Assembly: GCA_005878995.1 (NCBI GenBank)
Contig: VBME01000067.1
Span: 1 to 8,708 of the forward strand
Length of the DNA stretch: 8,708 nucleotides
Direction: 5' to 3'
Source of the DNA: Methanobacteriota archaeon
GTDB lineage: Archaea; Thermoplasmatota; Thermoplasmata; RBG-16-68-12
Shown here piece after piece: positions 5,731 through 8,708 of this stretch (positions are counted from its first letter, which is position 1; every line of letters begins with the position of its first letter). The notes beneath the pieces are model-generated. The model did no database searches. It had not been told where the DNA came from and saw nothing but the letters and a program-made list of their open reading frames with translations. The translations under genes were made by a program, and so were the position numbers.

Positions 5731-7107
5731 ATGGGACAACTGCGCTCCGTTCCGTCAGCGGTGCTCCTGGCCCTTGTCTCGCCAACCTCGGAGCCGGGCA
5801 AGAAGGTCGCGGATACCTCCAAAGCAATGCCCCAAGGTCGTGCGAGCGCCGTTTCCAAGCCGAGTGCGCTCGCGGCGTTCCTGCTCATGACCCCCGAGGA
5901 GAAGTTCGACCTCGAGGCGATCAACTCGATCGACTTGCCCGCCCTGGTGGTCGAGGCGCGCGGCGACAAACGGGTCCTGCGCGAAGTCTTCCGGACGGCG
6001 CAGGCGCTGTTGCCCCGCGTGCGCGCCGAAACCGAGGACCCGCTCCTGGTCAGCGCAATCCTGCGCAAGAAGACGCTGGACTGGTACCGGCGGAGCCCGA
6101 CGGATCCGAATTGGGCGGAGTACATGCCGCTCCGGTTGGGCGGAATCTTTTACGAATCCAGGGTGCCGGGCGGCCGCCTGAGTCGGAAGCTCTCCGTGCG
6201 GCTGACGCTTCTGATCAATGAGTGCGTCCAAGCGAGCGGGACCATGGCGTTCCTTCGCGCCGGGGTCAACGGGCTCTTTCGAGGCTCCGCGATGGTGGCG
6301 AGCATGATGCAGTTCGCGTTGGGCTCCAAGCGGCCGCGTCTCACGCAACAAGTCGCGCAGGCGTATCTCGACGACCTCGCCGCGTGCGGCCGCAGCGGCG
6401 GCGAATCGCTCCCCCTCGAGCGCCTCAGCGATCTGGGCCGACGGACCGGGTCGCAGGAAGTGAACATGACCTTGGTGGAGCTCTTTCCCCAGGACGTTGC
6501 CGGGATCCTCACGGTCCTGGATCCACGCTTCCATCCGGGGATGAGCGCCTTGGCGATCCGGGTAGTGGCTCCGAAGACCTCGGACGACGCCGCGACGTAC
6601 GACCTAGTTCAGGGACCGGCCCGATCTCCGAAGGAGCACGGTGGCCTCGAGAGCGCGGCGACCGAGGCCGCTTCCGGTTCCCCATGGGAACGGCCGGAGA
6701 TCTCGAAAAAAGACTGGCTCGGCGTGCTCAAATCCCTCGACAAGCGGAAGGCGAGACTCGAGGCGCCTCCGCGTGACAATCCCCGTGACCGTGAGTCGTA
6801 CCTCGCTCTGCGCGAATTGATGCTGACGGATTCTTCGGCGCGCAAAGCCTTTCTCGCGGTTCACTGGAAAGGGAAACCGAGCGGCCTCGTGCTGCTGTGC
6901 CAGCTCCTCGTCGAGGGTTCATTGGTCCCCGAGGTGGACACGGACGCCGATTATCTCGAAGCCGAGCTCGATCATCCCGACAAAGCGCACACGGACCATC
7001 GGTCCAAGGACGGGCATTGGAACCTCGGTCACGGGTGGACCGTGGTCCGCGACGTCGCGGATGGCCACGCCCGGACCTACCGGGCCTCCGCCAAGTCCGG
7101 AGACTGA
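5731..7107 (+). CDS. Unrecognised 458-residue protein
   Basis: I do not recognise this protein. It is surely coding: from about 5887 nearly every third codon position is G or C, and the composition is that of a soluble, mixed-charge protein. Residues ~54-125 look helical (T-P-E-E-K-F-D then alternating charged and leucine positions). Residues ~165-198 are the least charged part (A-F-L-R-A-G-V-N-G-L-F-R-G and S-M-M-Q-F-A-L-G), but scattered arginines argue against a membrane helix. Residues ~298-325 are a Gly/Ser/Ala/Pro-rich linker, and ~326-450 form a second charged domain. No signal peptide, P-loop, zinc-cysteine set or nuclease motif is evident. The start is uncertain: ATG 5731, 5827 and 5887 are all in frame, none with a ribosome-binding site, and strong codon bias begins only at 5887. 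Its 3' end overlaps the GAP1-like gene by 31 bp tail to tail. A role in the neighbouring GTPase module is possible but unproven. Confidence 0.8.
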   Translation: MGQLRSVPSAVLLALVSPTSEPGKKVADTSKAMPQGRASAVSKPSALAAFLLMTPEEKFDLEAINSIDLPALVVEARGDKRVLREVFRTAQALLPRVRAETEDPLLVSAILRKKTLDWYRRSPTDPNWAEYMPLRLGGIFYESRVPGGRLSRKLSVRLTLLINECVQASGTMAFLRAGVNGLFRGSAMVASMMQFALGSKRPRLTQQVAQAYLDDLAACGRSGGESLPLERLSDLGRRTGSQEVNMTLVELFPQDVAGILTVLDPRFHPGMSALAIRVVAPKTSDDAATYDLVQGPARSPKEHGGLESAATEAASGSPWERPEISKKDWLGVLKSLDKRKARLEAPPRDNPRDRESYLALRELMLTDSSARKAFLAVHWKGKPSGLVLLCQLLVEGSLVPEVDTDADYLEAELDHPDKAHTDHRSKDGHWNLGHGWTVVRDVADGHARTYRASAKSGD

Positions 7108-7934
7108 CGGACGGTCGCGGTCAGCACCTGGTAGACGTCGTCTCGATCGAGGACACGGGGCAAGACGGACTCGGAGAGGGCGCTCTCGAGAATCGCCCAG
7201 CTCGAATCGGCCCGGACCCCCCTCGGTGCGACGACGAGGTTGAAGAAGTTGAGCGCGGAAGCCCTCGGGGCTTCGCTGATCGAGGTGAGGAGCGGAAGTC
7301 CGCACGCCCATCCCAACAGCTCGACGATCAGGTGCAGGGTCGCGTTGCGCGCCTCCGGCGTCGTGTTCCTGCAAAGGAGGAGGGTCCGGCTCGCCGGATC
7401 CGACATGATGCGCGTCGCGAGCGTTTCGAGGGCGGGGAATGTGAGATGTCGGTGGATCCCCGAGCCGAAATGCGGGGGACCCTCTTCCTCGGAACGCGTC
7501 CGGATCTTGAGAGGCGCCACCTCCCCGAGCGCATCGGGGGCTTTTCGATCGAACTCGCTGATTGCAGCGTAGACCGCGTCGAGTGTGACCCGACCGGACC
7601 GGAGGACGTCCATCCGTGCGACGACAGTGTGGTTCGCGAAGGTCGGCCGCCCGGCCTCGTCCGGGGGTCCGCGTGTGATTCGGGAGAGCAGGAGTTCCCT
7701 CCCGGTGCGGACGGGGTGCATCATGTGCAGATCGATCGGGTCGTCACTGGATTGGGCGATGGCGGCTCGGATCGGCGTGTAGTGCCCGCGGAGGTAAGGA
7801 TCGTACAGGCCCGCGTCCAGGCCGCGGGAAAATGCCTTCGTGCCGTACCCGACGCCCGGGACGACCCCATACATCCAGTGGTCGAATTCGACGGGGTCTC
7901 CGTCCGTCCCTCGACCGGATTCCTCGGTTCCCAT
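7077..7934 (-). CDS. GTPase-associated protein 1 (GAP1)-like protein
   Basis: This 285-residue protein looks like a short relative of GAP1, a family described from comparative genomics as the constant partner of certain TRAFAC-like GTPases in predicted conflict systems. Residues ~14-145 fit the GAP1 N-terminal domain. There is an opening strand F-D-H-W-M-Y-G-V-V-P-G-V-G-Y (17-30), a mid segment H-P-V-R-T-G-R-E-L-L-L-S-R (73-85), and the telling D-E-A-G-R-P-T-F-A-N-H-T (92-103), where the family usually has a D-x-x-G-R-x-x-x-F-x-H pattern. Residues ~165-245 fit the following alpha/beta part, with R183-T-L-L-L-C, a helix, then L-P-L-L-T-S-I-S and N229-F-F-N-L-V. Full GAP1 proteins are usually much longer, so this lacks the C-terminal region. 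It starts at ATG 7934, 11 bp after the GTPase stop and without a good ribosome-binding site, implying one operon. The assignment rests on remembered pattern, not alignment. Confidence 0.6.
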   Translation of the reverse strand: MGTEESGRGTDGDPVEFDHWMYGVVPGVGYGTKAFSRGLDAGLYDPYLRGHYTPIRAAIAQSSDDPIDLHMMHPVRTGRELLLSRITRGPPDEAGRPTFANHTVVARMDVLRSGRVTLDAVYAAISEFDRKAPDALGEVAPLKIRTRSEEEGPPHFGSGIHRHLTFPALETLATRIMSDPASRTLLLCRNTTPEARNATLHLIVELLGWACGLPLLTSISEAPRASALNFFNLVVAPRGVRADSSWAILESALSESVLPRVLDRDDVYQVLTATVRQSPDLAEAR

Positions 7935-7945
7935 GGTGCAGCCAA

Positions 7946-8708
7946 CTAGGCTGACCGGACCACAGCCTGATCTGCGAACTTCTCCGCTTCGAGGATTTCG
8001 TCGGGGATCTTGTGGGCGATCTCTCGGAAGTGTTCGATGAAATTCACGTATTCGTCGTAAGAGAAGTCGGGTTCGCCTCCGCCTTCCGGAGCAAATCCGG
8101 TCCGGACGATTCGCGGCTGCCCGACGGGGTCCATCCCTTCCTGGGTTTCCGTGCGGACCCAGCTGAGGAAGTACGCCGCCTTGTCCATGCTGACCCCTGC
8201 GACCTTGCCGCCGCGGATTTGCGACAGGGTTTGCGGGACGAAGACCCGGAGCAACGCCTCCGCGTACTCCTTCCTTTGCCGTTTGCCCTCGGGGAACCCT
8301 CGGTGCAGACCCAATCGCGCGAGGACGTCATCGTGAAGGGTATCGAACTTCGACATGACAAAGACGGGGTAAATCCTCGGCGGCTCCGGATGGATTCCGG
8401 AATCCTTCAGCCGGTCGTACTCTTGCTTCTTGTACGTCTGGAAGGCCACGATCAACTTCGCGACCGTGCTATCGTACCGAAGCATTTTCTTGTAGACCGG
8501 CGTGTCGATTTCGGTCGTCATCTTGCTGCAGTCGACCAAGACCCCGACGACGACGCTCTTCAGGAGCTGTTGAATCAGCGGCCGGGACGCGATCCCGGTG
8601 TCGATGAACTCTTCGATGTCTTCGCCGGAGACGTCGTAGGCGGAGAACCGGAGGGTCGAGAACGGGTGCGCCCAGTTCTGCTGCCGGATGTAGTAAGGCA
8701 ACTTGCCC
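7946..8708 (-). CDS. TRAFAC-like GTPase, N-terminal part beyond window edge
   Basis: This gene enters from the right edge, so only its C-terminal 253 codons are seen (first complete codon 8707-8705). Counting from that codon, D25-V-S-G28-E fits a G3/Walker B switch-II motif (D-x-x-G). V55-L-V-D-C-S after it is the next hydrophobic strand, and V117-M-S-K-F-D122 fits a G4 motif with Ser in the usual N/T-K-x-D. A-Y-F-L-S-W at 178-183 sits where a G5 strand would be. The P-loop (G1) and switch I must lie beyond base 8708, so NTP binding is inferred from half the motifs. The family suggested is the TRAFAC-like GTPases that accompany GAP1 proteins, and the GAP1-like gene immediately downstream supports this. 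A TTG at 8701 is open to its 5' side and falls just before switch II, so it is not the real start. Confidence 0.72.
   Translation of the reverse strand, partial: GKLPYYIRQQNWAHPFSTLRFSAYDVSGEDIEEFIDTGIASRPLIQQLLKSVVVGVLVDCSKMTTEIDTPVYKKMLRYDSTVAKLIVAFQTYKKQEYDRLKDSGIHPEPPRIYPVFVMSKFDTLHDDVLARLGLHRGFPEGKRQRKEYAEALLRVFVPQTLSQIRGGKVAGVSMDKAAYFLSWVRTETQEGMDPVGQPRIVRTGFAPEGGGEPDFSYDEYVNFIEHFREIAHKIPDEILEAEKFADQAVVRSA

Noticed and set aside
5538..6221. 227-codon plus-strand frame overlapping the start of the unknown gene
   Set aside because: It is Ser/Arg-rich at first, then an out-of-frame read of the real gene, without codon bias of its own.
5755..6534. 259-codon minus-strand frame opposite the unknown gene
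   Set aside because: It is a shadow: its composition (Arg/His/Gln-rich) is typical of antisense reading of GC-rich coding DNA, whereas the plus-strand frame has the strong third-position GC.
6897..7949. 350-codon open frame on the plus strand opposite the GAP1-like gene
   Set aside because: It is arginine-, glycine- and proline-rich with no family character, and is explained as the mirror of the GC-rich minus-strand gene whose codon pattern is better.
8699..8701. TTG as the true start of the GTPase gene
   Set aside because: The frame is open on its 5' side to the window edge, and a start here would leave no P-loop before the switch-II motif.
1..8708. tRNA genes, CRISPR repeats or insertion-sequence ends
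   Set aside because: I saw no cloverleaf-compatible segments in the spacers, no regularly spaced repeats and no transposase-like protein.

Overview
This is a GC-rich window (roughly 60-65% by eye) carrying eight protein-coding genes and no rRNA, tRNA, CRISPR array or transposase that I can see. Seven genes lie on the minus strand and one on the plus strand. Nothing in it fixes the taxon. The pterin-dehydratase/VOC fusion and the GNAT enzyme resemble families I associate with Actinobacteria. Good Shine-Dalgarno sites precede the cupin, GNAT and quinone-oxidoreductase genes. A GC-rich bacterium fits, but an archaeon carrying acquired bacterial genes cannot be excluded.

Layout, left to right. 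(1) 1-1295, minus: a YahK-type zinc alcohol dehydrogenase followed 26 bp downstream by a cupin gene that runs off the left edge, probably one operon. (2) 1406-2098, minus: a GNAT acetyltransferase with a long N-terminal region. (3) 2178-2840, minus: a two-domain protein, a pterin-4a-carbinolamine-dehydratase-like domain fused to a VOC/glyoxalase-like domain, with apparently damaged dehydratase residues. (4) 2841-3143: a gene-free stretch holding an 18-bp palindrome. (5) 3144-5404, minus: a zinc-free quinone-oxidoreductase-like dehydrogenase whose stop codon overlaps the start of a YcaQ/AlkX-type DNA glycosylase, probably translationally coupled. (6) 5405-5730: a second gene-free stretch containing a near-identical copy of the palindrome, so the two copies bracket the oxidoreductase/glycosylase pair. 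(7) 5731-7107, plus: a 458-residue protein that I do not recognise. (8) 7077-8708, minus: a GTPase cut by the right edge, then 11 bp later a protein resembling GTPase-associated protein 1 (GAP1). The GAP1-like gene overlaps the 3' end of the unknown gene by 31 bp tail to tail.

The left two thirds reads as a set of small-molecule detoxification and repair enzymes (reductases, acetyltransferase, cupin, glycosylase for crosslinked or alkylated DNA). The right third looks like part of a GTPase-centred module of the kind that comparative genomics has proposed to act in biological conflict. The module is incomplete here: its P-loop and any further partner genes lie beyond base 8708. All functions are read from remembered family motifs, without database comparison.
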